A DNA stretch of 13,729 bases from Collinsella sp. (GTDB lineage: Bacteria; Actinomycetota; Coriobacteriia; Coriobacteriales; Coriobacteriaceae): assembly GCA_019425005.1 (NCBI GenBank), contig JAHYYK010000047.1, forward strand, positions 3,383 to 17,111. Reading direction: 5' to 3'. This document shows positions 1 to 6,591 of the stretch, piece after piece. Numbering within the stretch: position 1 is the stretch's first letter; every line of letters starts with the position of its first letter. Both the position numbers and the translations under genes were made by a program. The notes under the pieces were generated by a model. That model was not told the origin of the DNA. It saw nothing but the letters and a program-made list of their open reading frames with translations, and ran no database searches.

Positions 1-1715
1 CCCGTCGGGCAAACCGCAACGCCGCCACCGTAGCCACCGGCCTCATTGCTGCTTATATAGGAGTTATAGACAAATAGCCTGCCCGCATTAGATGCGGTAT
101 CCGAATCGCCCTGGACAAAGATACCGCCTCCGCCCCAGTCAAAGCGAGACATGCAGGAGTTATTAGTGATATAGACTGGAGTAGATTTTGACGCACCTTC
201 TATCATCGCGTCAACCATCTGGCCCACGCGAATGCCAGCACCCTCGGAACGGTTGCTCACGTTTGCGGCAATAGTTCCCCCCGTAATGTTGAGCCATGCC
301 ATTGTCTCGCGAGAACTCGCCCCGTGTCGATCGACATCGGTAATGTAAACGCCACCGCCAGCTTCCTGAGAATAGTTACCCGTAATCTGGCCGCCCGAAA
401 TGGTGACATGAGTACCGTTTTTAGCGGCAAGTCCAGCACCGCCATGATCGCCATAACCATCCTTGCCACAGAACTTGGCATATTTATTGTTAGTGATGTA
501 GCCGCCGGAAACAGTAACGCTGCCGCCCGAAGCCATGATGCCGCCGCCGAAACCAGCACCAGAAGGAAGCGTGCTGTTGCCGGAGATTACGCCATTAGTC
601 ATGGTGACCGTGGAGTCTTTAGCATACACACCGCCGCCACTAGGAGCACTGTTGCCAGCAATTACGCCACCGGTCAAATTAAGGGTCGAGGCATCACCTT
701 TCTCGTTGGACACCATAATGCCCGCGCCCGCACCCGAGCTAGAAGCGCCACACACGTAGCCGCCGCTCATGTTGACGGCAGAGCCGTTCTCGGCATAGAT
801 GAGGTTGCCGACGTTGCAATTATCCTTTTGGGTAAGTACGCCACTGTCGAGATTAAACGTACCGCCCGCATAAACGTTGATGAGCCTCATCGTGGAGCCG
901 GCAGCGGTACCCACGATGGCACCGTTGATGCTGACCTCGTGCCTATAGAGAGTCTCGGTTGTCCCCGTACCGTTCGGCGTCGATTCGGTCACGTAATACG
1001 TGAGCTTGGTCGGAATGCCAGAGCTGGTGTCGTACTCCATCGAGGCGACTCGCCCATTATTATCGCCATTCTGAACCGACTTTTGATCCTGCCCTTGGCT
1101 AGAATCTTTAAGGGTAAGCGTCGCGCTATTGGCGATGTTGAAGAGCGGCTTGGTTGAATTGTCACCCGAATGCGTGATTTTACAGCCGTTTAAGTTCAGC
1201 GTTATTTTAATGCCGCTGTTAAGTGTGATTTCGCCAGCATAGTCAATATCAGCTGTAAGCTTAAAACTGGCTGCTTGATTTTCCCCAACGCTTAGAAGCT
1301 TTGCTCGCAAATCTTCGGCATTATTAATATCTGTAGTTGCCTCTTCGCTCTCCACAGCCTCCTCGGCTGACAAGACAGCGTTAGCGTCCATCGCTTCATT
1401 ATCTTCTGCCTGGGACTTGTCCTTGGACTGCTCCTCCGACTGGGTATCGTCGTCGCCGGTCTCAGCATCATCGCTATTCTGGTTTTCGGCATCCCCGTTG
1501 GCAGTGTTGTCTACGCCAGTAGACTCACCTGAGGAACCCCCCATCACAGTTTCCTCGGCAGAAACTGCCTGGGCATCGTTGGCAATGGCCTGCGAGATCG
1601 GGGGCATGACGAGCGACAGTACCAGGCTCAAAACGGAGGCTCCGCACAAAACGCCTGCCAGTACACGGCGCGTCACTTTTTTACTCTGCTCAGATTTGTC
1701 TGAATTCGCTTTCAT
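1..1715 (-). CDS. Secreted beta-helix surface protein (partial, C-terminus outside window)
   Basis: The frame starts at ATG 1713-1715, behind a strong GGAGGAG about six bases upstream, and stays open for 571 codons to the window edge. Residues 1-17 are polar and basic. Residues 18-38 are hydrophobic (VLAGVLCGASVLSLVLSLV), followed by small residues typical of a signal-peptide cleavage zone near 45-53. Residues about 55-130 form an acidic, Ser/Asn/Gln-rich linker. From about 135 onward there are Thr/Asn/Gly-rich strands, and from about 340 a recurring pattern appears (GG-x-I-x-x-N, then GGGVY/GGGIM), as in parallel beta-helix or Pmp-like adhesins. I infer a surface-exposed adhesin or glycan-interacting protein; its ligand is unknown. 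A cell-wall anchor, if present, lies outside the window. G+C is visibly lower than in the genes to the right, suggesting accessory DNA. I am confident of the reading frame and secretion, less so of the role. Confidence 0.85.
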   Translation of the reverse strand, partial: MKANSDKSEQSKKVTRRVLAGVLCGASVLSLVLSLVMPPISQAIANDAQAVSAEETVMGGSSGESTGVDNTANGDAENQNSDDAETGDDDTQSEEQSKDKSQAEDNEAMDANAVLSAEEAVESEEATTDINNAEDLRAKLLSVGENQAASFKLTADIDYAGEITLNSGIKITLNLNGCKITHSGDNSTKPLFNIANSATLTLKDSSQGQDQKSVQNGDNNGRVASMEYDTSSGIPTKLTYYVTESTPNGTGTTETLYRHEVSINGAIVGTAAGSTMRLINVYAGGTFNLDSGVLTQKDNCNVGNLIYAENGSAVNMSGGYVCGASSSGAGAGIMVSNEKGDASTLNLTGGVIAGNSAPSGGGVYAKDSTVTMTNGVISGNSTLPSGAGFGGGIMASGGSVTVSGGYITNNKYAKFCGKDGYGDHGGAGLAAKNGTHVTISGGQITGNYSQEAGGGVYITDVDRHGASSRETMAWLNITGGTIAANVSNRSEGAGIRVGQMVDAMIEGASKSTPVYITNNSCMSRFDWGGGGIFVQGDSDTASNAGRLFVYNSYISSNEAGGYGGGVAVCPT

Positions 1716-1804
1716 CGATGTCTCCTCCCCAAGAGACCGCGATCTTGCTCTTTCACCATCAAACGTATCTGCGCAATCTGTAATTGCGCTCGTTTAGTAA
1801 TGCA

Positions 1805-1834
1805 ATTATAACGATTGTTTAAACATCTGAGCAA
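1805..1834 (-). promoter_or_regulatory. Probable promoter of the surface-protein gene
   Basis: On the minus strand there is a perfect TATAAT at 1810-1805. TTGCTC at 1834-1829 (three of six matches to the -35 consensus) lies 18 bases upstream of it. The -10 box is about 90 bases upstream of the start codon at 1715. The -35 box lies within one of the TTGCTC-type half-sites of this intergenic region. Confidence 0.5.
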
Positions 1835-1996
1835 CAAAACCGACATTTTTGTAGCGAGTTCTCAATTCTCTTGACATTTGCTCAGATTTACCTTCGTTTA
1901 TTCGCTATCTATTATTTGTTTCTGCTGGTAATTTAGTTGCCTATTATTTTTTAATGGCATTAGATTTATTTGCACAACATTTTGCTCAAGAGCAAA
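1825..1996. promoter_or_regulatory. Cluster of TTGCTC half-sites (candidate operator)
   Basis: ATCTGAGCAA at 1825-1834 is the exact inverted copy of TTGCTCAGAT at 1878-1887. A third site, TTTGCTC-AA-GAGCAAA at 1981-1996, is a perfect palindrome built from the same half-site. The first copy covers the probable -35 box of the surface-protein gene. This looks like a set of binding sites for one regulator, but no regulator in the window can be tied to it. Confidence 0.35.
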
Positions 1997-2173
1997 CATC
2001 CTGTGAACGGTCGAAAATCGACCGTGAGCGGTAGGTCATTAACCGGGATGAATATCCTACCAAATTGATGAGAATATCTTTAACCCATCGGTAGTTAGAA
2101 GCGTGATGTTCAGACAACAATATTTGAATTTTCGCACAGATTTTAGGTATCAATTCGCCCAAATCGCCTGAGG

Positions 2174-2208
2174 CCACCGCAAAAAGAGCCTGCCCCCTTC
2201 TGCGGTGG
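2174..2208 (-). repeat. Conserved-loop stem-loop, divergent copy (A3)
   Basis: The arms CCACCGCA (2174-2181) and TGCGGTGG (2201-2208) enclose a loop containing GCCTGCCCCC. It is the same layout as the copies at 3138 and 4723, with a G:C base pair replacing A:T in both arms. It sits 13 bases past the stop codon of the HAD gene, in the same orientation relative to that gene as the other two copies. It lacks a trailing T-run, so it may be a decayed or non-canonical terminator. Confidence 0.55.
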
Positions 2209-2221
2209 TTCTCCCCCAGCG

Positions 2222-3043
2222 CTACAGCAGATGTTCCTCGATAAAGATCGCGATGCCGTCTTTGTCGTTGCTGGCGGTTACAAAATCGGCGGCGGAGCAG
2301 GTGGCGTCGCTGCCATTTGCCATGGCCACCCCCACGCCGGCGTCAGCCACCATGCAGGTGTCGTTATCGGCATCGCCAAACACGCAGATGTCCTGGAGCT
2401 CCATGTCGTTGAGCTCCGCCACGCGCACAAGGCCGCGCGTCTTGGACACGCGCGGATCCATGAACTCGTAGAGCCGCTGCGTGGTTTGCAGAGCCGCCGC
2501 CTTAACAGTGTTATCGGCAAACGTCGACGCCCGCTCAATCACCCGCGGCATTACCTCGGGCGCCATGGTAAACATCACCTTGGGCTGCGGCTCGCGCAAA
2601 AACTCGGCAAAATCGACCACCTGGTAGGGCACGCCGTCGACGCGCGACAGGTGCTCGACGCACGCGTTGCTCTCGGGCACGTAGAACACGCCGTCTCGGG
2701 GGCAGACGGGCGTTGCCGGAAGGTCCGCCATGTGCTTGCAGATGCGCGCGATAGTCTCGCCCAGCAGTGGATAGCTCAGCTCGTTGATGTCGTGCGCGCG
2801 GTCGATGACCTCGGCGCCACCGCAGCCCACGAGCACGTCCACCAGGCCTTCGATGCCCCAGAGCTCGTACATGGCCTCGGTCGCATGGGCGTCGCGCCCG
2901 GTGCACAGGCCAAAGAGCACGCCGCGCTCGCGCAGGGCGCGGATCGCCGCCACGGTGCGCGGGGACACCGTGTGCTGGCTCGTGAGCAGCGTGCCGTCGA
3001 TATCGCAGAACACGGCTTTGATGTGGCTGAAGGTGGTGTCCAT
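2222..3043 (-). CDS. Cof-type HAD-superfamily phosphatase
   Basis: This is a 273-residue protein, the usual length for the Cof/YidA branch of HAD hydrolases, which dephosphorylate sugar phosphates and similar small metabolites in the cytoplasm. Motif I is VFCDIDGTLL (nucleophile D14, acid/base D16), motif II is LCTGR (T48), the motif III lysine is K201, and motif IV is FGDADNDTCM (D224, D228). The C2-type cap lies between motifs II and III. The ATG at 3041-3043 follows AGAAAGG. The gene has its own upstream gap, and a stem-loop lies just past its stop. The substrate cannot be read from the sequence. The nearby MFS and beta-glucoside genes suggest a sugar phosphate, but that is only context. 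Confidence 0.92.
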   Translation of the reverse strand: MDTTFSHIKAVFCDIDGTLLTSQHTVSPRTVAAIRALRERGVLFGLCTGRDAHATEAMYELWGIEGLVDVLVGCGGAEVIDRAHDINELSYPLLGETIARICKHMADLPATPVCPRDGVFYVPESNACVEHLSRVDGVPYQVVDFAEFLREPQPKVMFTMAPEVMPRVIERASTFADNTVKAAALQTTQRLYEFMDPRVSKTRGLVRVAELNDMELQDICVFGDADNDTCMVADAGVGVAMANGSDATCSAADFVTASNDKDGIAIFIEEHLL

Positions 3044-3098
3044 GGGGGCCTTTCTGGGTTGTGCGGCGGTGTGGGGTGTGGTCGTGAACGGCGTACAT

Positions 3099-3129
3099 GG
3101 TATACCAAGGCGCAGCCGCGGCCCGTCAA
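3099..3129 (-). promoter_or_regulatory. Possible promoter of the HAD phosphatase gene
   Basis: On the minus strand TTGACG (3129-3124) is followed 19 bases later by TATACC (3104-3099), with an extended -10 TG one base before it. The spacer is longer than ideal. It lies just beyond the terminator of the upstream MFS gene and about 55 bases from the HAD start codon. Confidence 0.35.
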
Positions 3130-3132
3130 AGC

Positions 3133-3170
3133 AAAAACCACCACAAAGGTGCCTGGCCCCTTTGTGGTGG
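3133..3170 (-). terminator. Intrinsic terminator of the MFS gene, conserved-loop repeat copy A1
   Basis: Perfect 12-bp arms (CCACCACAAAGG at 3138-3149 and CCTTTGTGGTGG at 3159-3170) enclose the 9-base loop TGCCTGGCC. Read on the minus strand the hairpin is followed by TTTTTGCTTT, a typical intrinsic terminator. It lies about 100 bases past the MFS stop codon. It is nearly identical to the hairpin at 4723-4755, so it is both a terminator and a dispersed repeat. Confidence 0.8.
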
Positions 3171-3206
3171 CCGGACCAGAAGGGTGGCCTGGCCCGAGGT
3201 GCAAAG

Positions 3207-3263
3207 CATCACAACATTCGATGTTTTTCGGCAAAATCGCAATTTTCATCGAATGTTGTGATG
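3207..3263. repeat. 57-bp palindromic repeat, copy B1
   Basis: The perfect 17-bp arms at 3207-3223 and 3247-3263 (CATCACAACATTCGATG and its complement) enclose a 23-base loop. Positions 3208-3264 match the reverse complement of 12505-12561 at 48 of 57 positions by my count, with the differences in the middle. It lies four bases past the MFS stop. It has no T-run on either side, so it does not look like an intrinsic terminator. Confidence 0.85.
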
Positions 3264-3267
3264 GTTT

Positions 3268-4548
3268 TTACTGCCTTGCGGCACGATCAAAATGTCGGCG
3301 TCCAAACAGCAGCAGTGCCGCGGGAACCGCCGTCACGACCATGCCCGCACCAACGAGCGTCTGCTGCACGCCAAATGTCGCCGCCAGCCACGGGGCAATC
3401 GCCAGCGGCGCCACGCCGGCGAACATATTGCCAAAGCCCATGACCGAGTTCACGCGACCGAGCTGCTCGAGCGGTGCCGTCGTTTGCACGATGGTGTTGT
3501 GGAGCGGGTTGACGATGCCCCAAGCTATGCCCAGTGCAATCTGGCCGACAAGGGCCACGCCCACGTACGGCGTCCCCACATAGAGCAGGCTTCCCAGGCC
3601 CACGGACATAAGCGCCACGAGCAGCGTTTTAAGGTTGACCAGGTGCGGCGGCAAGCGGAGCGCGAGCACGGCACCCAGCACCGCGCCGACACCGCAGGCA
3701 GACGAGAGCCAGCCCATCCACTCAACGCCAACGTGCAGAACATCGCGATAGAAAAACGACTCGAGCGGATCGAAGGCACCGTAGCCAAAGTTCGAGAGGA
3801 AGATGATGCAAAACAGCAGGGCGAGAACGCTGTTGGTAAAGACTGTCTTGATGCTGGCTGCGAAGGTAGCGCGGGAGGATGCGCTGGGGTTGGAGCTTTG
3901 TCCCGCACGCTCCCCTTCCTCTGCCGAATCGGCATCCGCATGCCCGGCGACATGGCTGGTCTGCGGCCTAAAGCCCCAACCGGCGACGAGCGCCAGCACG
4001 GTAAAGAGCATCATGAGCACAAACACCGCGCGCGACGACGCAGCCGCAGCGACAAAGCCGCCCAGCGTGGGGCCAACGATGATACTCACGTTTGAAAACA
4101 TGGCGATGGCGGAGTTGATGTCTTTGAGCTCGACAGGATCGTCGGTGAGGTAAGCCGGATAGGATGTGGCGATGGGCTGGGCGAATCCCATCACAAAGCC
4201 CAGAAACACCGCGCCGAGTAGGACGACGCCGGTCGCGCTGCCAAAGGCGATGATTGCCGTGCCAGTTGCGAGAGCGCCGATGATGCTCAGCAAGAAATGG
4301 CGGCGCGGACCCCATGCGTCGAGCGCAGCGCCACCCGCAAAGGATCCCAGGATCACGAAAACGTTCATAAACAGAACGGCCAGCGATGTCGCCACGACTG
4401 AGGCATCGTCCGCATAGGTGAGCGTTCCGATGACGCCGATAAAATAACTGGTCTGAAACCCGGTGTAGATGAGAAAGCGCATCGCCACCAGCCGCTTGGC
4501 CTGCACGGACAGCGATGATTGAGGCTTTGAGAAAAGAGATGCGAGCAT
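3268..4548 (-). CDS. Major facilitator superfamily transporter
   Basis: This is a 426-residue polytopic membrane protein with about twelve hydrophobic segments in two halves. Motif A of the loop between helices 2 and 3 is seen as DAWGPRRH (77-84). Residues about 197-232 form a polar, acidic central loop between the halves, as usual in MFS proteins. I chose ATG 4546-4548 because AAGGAG lies five bases before it. The upstream in-frame ATGs at 4566 and 4587 have no comparable site. The family exports drugs or exchanges small solutes across the plasma membrane, and the substrate is not evident here. An intrinsic terminator follows at 3133-3170, and the gene appears monocistronic. Confidence 0.9.
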   Translation of the reverse strand: MLASLFSKPQSSLSVQAKRLVAMRFLIYTGFQTSYFIGVIGTLTYADDASVVATSLAVLFMNVFVILGSFAGGAALDAWGPRRHFLLSIIGALATGTAIIAFGSATGVVLLGAVFLGFVMGFAQPIATSYPAYLTDDPVELKDINSAIAMFSNVSIIVGPTLGGFVAAAASSRAVFVLMMLFTVLALVAGWGFRPQTSHVAGHADADSAEEGERAGQSSNPSASSRATFAASIKTVFTNSVLALLFCIIFLSNFGYGAFDPLESFFYRDVLHVGVEWMGWLSSACGVGAVLGAVLALRLPPHLVNLKTLLVALMSVGLGSLLYVGTPYVGVALVGQIALGIAWGIVNPLHNTIVQTTAPLEQLGRVNSVMGFGNMFAGVAPLAIAPWLAATFGVQQTLVGAGMVVTAVPAALLLFGRRHFDRAARQ

Positions 4549-4716
4549 GGAGACTCCTTGTTTCATACGAATGCGGACGGCGGGCATTCACCACCGTCTG
4601 TCAAATCAATCTATCCGCATGAAACGTTAAGGACACATCAAGCCCCTTTTCTCCGTTTTTCGCCCGTCATGAACTACTTGGTAGATTGTAAGGCATGTCC
4701 CACGCATCTACCAAAG

Positions 4717-4757
4717 AAAAAACCACCACAAAGGTGCCTGACCCCTTTGTGGTGGTT
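4717..4757 (-). terminator. Intrinsic terminator of the GH1 gene, conserved-loop repeat copy A2
   Basis: Perfect 14-bp arms (4721-4734 and 4744-4757, AACCACCACAAAGG and its complement) enclose the loop TGCCTGACC. On the minus strand the hairpin runs into TTTTTTCTTT. It lies about 28 bases past the stop of the 6-phospho-beta-glucosidase gene. It differs from the 3138 copy at one loop base and by two extra arm pairs. Confidence 0.85.
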
Positions 4758-4784
4758 GCGACGTTTACGCTGGTTGAGACTTGG

Positions 4785-6233
4785 CTAGGCCAGGTCGGCG
4801 CCGTTGGACTCGATGACCTTCTTGTACCAGAAGAAGCTGTCCTTGCGGCTGCGGGCGAGCGTGCCGTTGCCGTCGTTGTCCTTGTCCACATAGATAAAGC
4901 CGTAGCGCTTCTTCATCTCGCCGGTCGAGGCGCTCACCAAATCGATGCAGCCCCACATGGTGTAGCCCATCAGGTCCACACCGTCCTCGATGGCAATCTC
5001 CATCTGCTTGATATGCTCGCGCAGGTAATCGATGCGGTAGCTGTCGTGAATCGAACCGTCCGCCTCGACCTCGTCCACCGCGCCCAGGCCGTTCTCGACA
5101 ATCATCAGCGGCACCTGGTAGCGGTCGTAGACCTCCTCCAGGTAGTAGCGCAGGCCCTCGGGGTCGATCGCCCAACCCCAATCGCTCTTCTTGAGATACT
5201 CGTTGCCGGCGCCACCAAAAATGTTGCCTTGCTCCAGCAGCACCGGATCGGCCGTGGCGGTGGCGCTCATGTAGTAGCTAAAGCTGTAGAAGTCGACCTT
5301 GCCGACGGCCAGCGTGGCGGCGTCCTCGGGCGAAACCTCCACGTGCACGCCTTCGCGGAGCCACACGCTGGGCGCCCACGAGGGATACGCACCGCGCACC
5401 TGCACGTCGCCGCAGTAGAAGTTCATCTCGCGCTGCTGCTTTTGTGCGGCCAGAACGTCTGCCGGATTGCACGTGTGCGGGTAGCAGGCGTTGCCGGCGA
5501 TCATGCAGCCGATCTTGTTCTGGGGATCGATCTGATGGCCCATGGTGACGCACTTGGCGCTCGCCAGGAACTGGTGGTGCAGGGCATCAAAGCGCGCCTG
5601 TGGATCGTCCCAGTCGCAGTTGCCAAAGGCCATGGGCGTGTCAGTTGCCTTGGGCACCATGCCGCCGCCCATCACGCCGCCAAAGCCGCCCATGAGCAGG
5701 CAATTGATCTCGTTAAAGGTGAGCCAGTAGCGCACCAGGCCCTTGTATTCGGTCATGACGGTGCGGACGTAGTTGAGGTAGAAATCGATGAGCTTGGGAT
5801 TCTTCCAGCCGCCGTAGTTTTTGGACAGGCCATAGGGCAGCTCGTAGTGGCTGAGGGTAACCATGGGCTCGATGCCCTGCTCCTGACAGGCCTGGAACAC
5901 GCGGCGGTAGAACTCGATGCCGGCCTGGTTGGGCTCGGCCTCGTCGCCGTTGGGGAAGATGCGGCTCCAGTTGATGGACATGCGGTAGCACTTAAAGCCC
6001 ATCTCGCCAAAGAGCTTGATGTCGTCGAGGTAGTGATGGTACATATCCACGGCCTCGTGGCTGGGATAGTGGTACTGGGGCAGAATGCCGTCGGTAATGT
6101 GGCGCGGCTCGGAGACCGTACCGCCGGTCATGATGTCGGGAACACCGAGGCCCTTGCCGTCCTCGTTGTATCCACCTTCGCACTGATTGGCGGCAGTGGC
6201 GCCGCCCCACAGAAATCCATCGGGAAAAGCCAT
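4785..6233 (-). CDS. bglA: 6-phospho-beta-glucosidase, glycoside hydrolase family 1
   Basis: This 482-residue cytoplasmic enzyme should hydrolyse PTS-imported beta-glucoside 6-phosphates to glucose 6-phosphate and an aglycone or glucose. The GH1 signature FLWGGATAANQCEG is at residues 7-20. The acid/base glutamate is E175 in TFNEIN and the nucleophile is E380 in IVENG. The 6-phosphate-binding residues typical of the phospho-glucosidase branch are seen as S434, K442 and Y444 in the SAS..KKRYGFIYVD region. The ATG at 6231-6233 follows AAAGGAG at five bases. It lies downstream of the EIIBC gene, but a strong terminator and a long inverted repeat fill the 358-base gap, so it may be transcribed partly independently. 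An intrinsic terminator follows at 4717-4757. The exact beta-glucoside is unknown. Confidence 0.95.
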   Translation of the reverse strand: MAFPDGFLWGGATAANQCEGGYNEDGKGLGVPDIMTGGTVSEPRHITDGILPQYHYPSHEAVDMYHHYLDDIKLFGEMGFKCYRMSINWSRIFPNGDEAEPNQAGIEFYRRVFQACQEQGIEPMVTLSHYELPYGLSKNYGGWKNPKLIDFYLNYVRTVMTEYKGLVRYWLTFNEINCLLMGGFGGVMGGGMVPKATDTPMAFGNCDWDDPQARFDALHHQFLASAKCVTMGHQIDPQNKIGCMIAGNACYPHTCNPADVLAAQKQQREMNFYCGDVQVRGAYPSWAPSVWLREGVHVEVSPEDAATLAVGKVDFYSFSYYMSATATADPVLLEQGNIFGGAGNEYLKKSDWGWAIDPEGLRYYLEEVYDRYQVPLMIVENGLGAVDEVEADGSIHDSYRIDYLREHIKQMEIAIEDGVDLMGYTMWGCIDLVSASTGEMKKRYGFIYVDKDNDGNGTLARSRKDSFFWYKKVIESNGADLA

Positions 6234-6332
6234 GTTGGCTCCTTTCGTACGTGTTGGGGGTGGTTGCGCGGACGTCGAAGCGGCGTCCGCAGGGAAATTT
6301 GCGTCCGGAGCGAGGCCCGCGCAGGAACCGCC

Positions 6333-6492
6333 GCCACGAAACCGGCCTATCTACTACTTTTTACCGCAAACCCCTGACCACACCGCAATTGCCAAAAATA
6401 AAACCGCAGGTAGACGGCTTGGCGATTTTTGGTAAACCGCCGTATGGTTGGCCCCTACCGTTAAAAGGTAGTAGATAGGCCAGTTTCGTGGC
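6333..6492. repeat. MITE-like 160-bp element with 25-bp terminal inverted repeats
   Basis: The left arm 6333-6357 and the right arm 6468-6492 are inverted copies matching at 24 of 25 bases (GCCACGAAACCGGCCTATCT at the start of the left arm). The interior contains a second inverted pair, GCCAAAAAT at 6390-6398 and ATTTTTGG at 6425-6432. There is no ORF inside and I see no clear target-site duplication. It fills most of the gap between the EIIBC terminator and the GH1 start; I see no convincing promoter for the GH1 gene in the remaining bases. It could be a non-autonomous mobile element or a long structured RNA leader. Confidence 0.65.
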
Positions 6493-6534
6493 GAGGCCTC
6501 TATCGACGCCTGTGCGGGACCCCTCGTCCATTTG

Positions 6535-6565
6535 AAAAAAGCCGGCGGGGCGCTCCCCCGCCGGC
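6535..6565 (-). terminator. Strong intrinsic terminator after the EIIBC gene
   Basis: On the minus strand a perfect 10-bp stem of GCCGGCGGGG and CCCCGCCGGC (6565-6541) with loop GAGCG is followed immediately by six T residues (6540-6535). It lies 26 bases past the EIIBC stop codon and upstream of the GH1 gene. Confidence 0.95.
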
Positions 6566-6591
6566 CTGGTACCGAGTCTTTGTCGTTTGGG

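Larger units (their letters stand above)
1716..2173. other. AT-rich intergenic region
   Basis: There is no supportable gene in this stretch between the surface-protein start and the repeat next to the HAD gene. It is clearly richer in A+T than the rest of the window. Besides the promoter and half-sites it holds an 8-bp hairpin with an AAA loop at 2007-2025 (arms ACGGTCGA and TCGACCGT). It also holds a looser inverted pair GGTAGG/CCTACC at 2030-2035 and 2056-2061. Neither hairpin has a T-run, so I do not call them terminators. A 63-codon GTG-initiated frame (1986-2177) has no visible ribosome binding site and no recognisable domain. Confidence 0.5.

Noticed and set aside
324..1157. 277-codon open frame on the plus strand
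   Set aside because: It is antisense to the surface-protein frame, which has a signal peptide, a strong ribosome binding site and repeat periodicity.
1986..2177. 63-codon frame on the minus strand from a GTG
   Set aside because: It has no Shine-Dalgarno and no recognisable domain, and it starts inside a palindromic repeat. A decayed gene cannot be excluded.
3133..3263. CRISPR-like spacing of the two neighbouring palindromes
   Set aside because: The two palindromes are different sequences and there is no regular repeat-spacer pattern, so this is not an array.
2231..3583. 450-codon open frame on the plus strand
   Set aside because: It is antisense to the HAD and MFS genes, runs through two repeat elements, and shows no recognisable domain.
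4695..6377. 560-codon open frame on the plus strand
   Set aside because: It lies antisense to the GH1 gene, whose catalytic motifs are intact. Its His/Ala/Val-rich translation is typical of a GC-rich shadow frame and has no domain or ribosome binding site.
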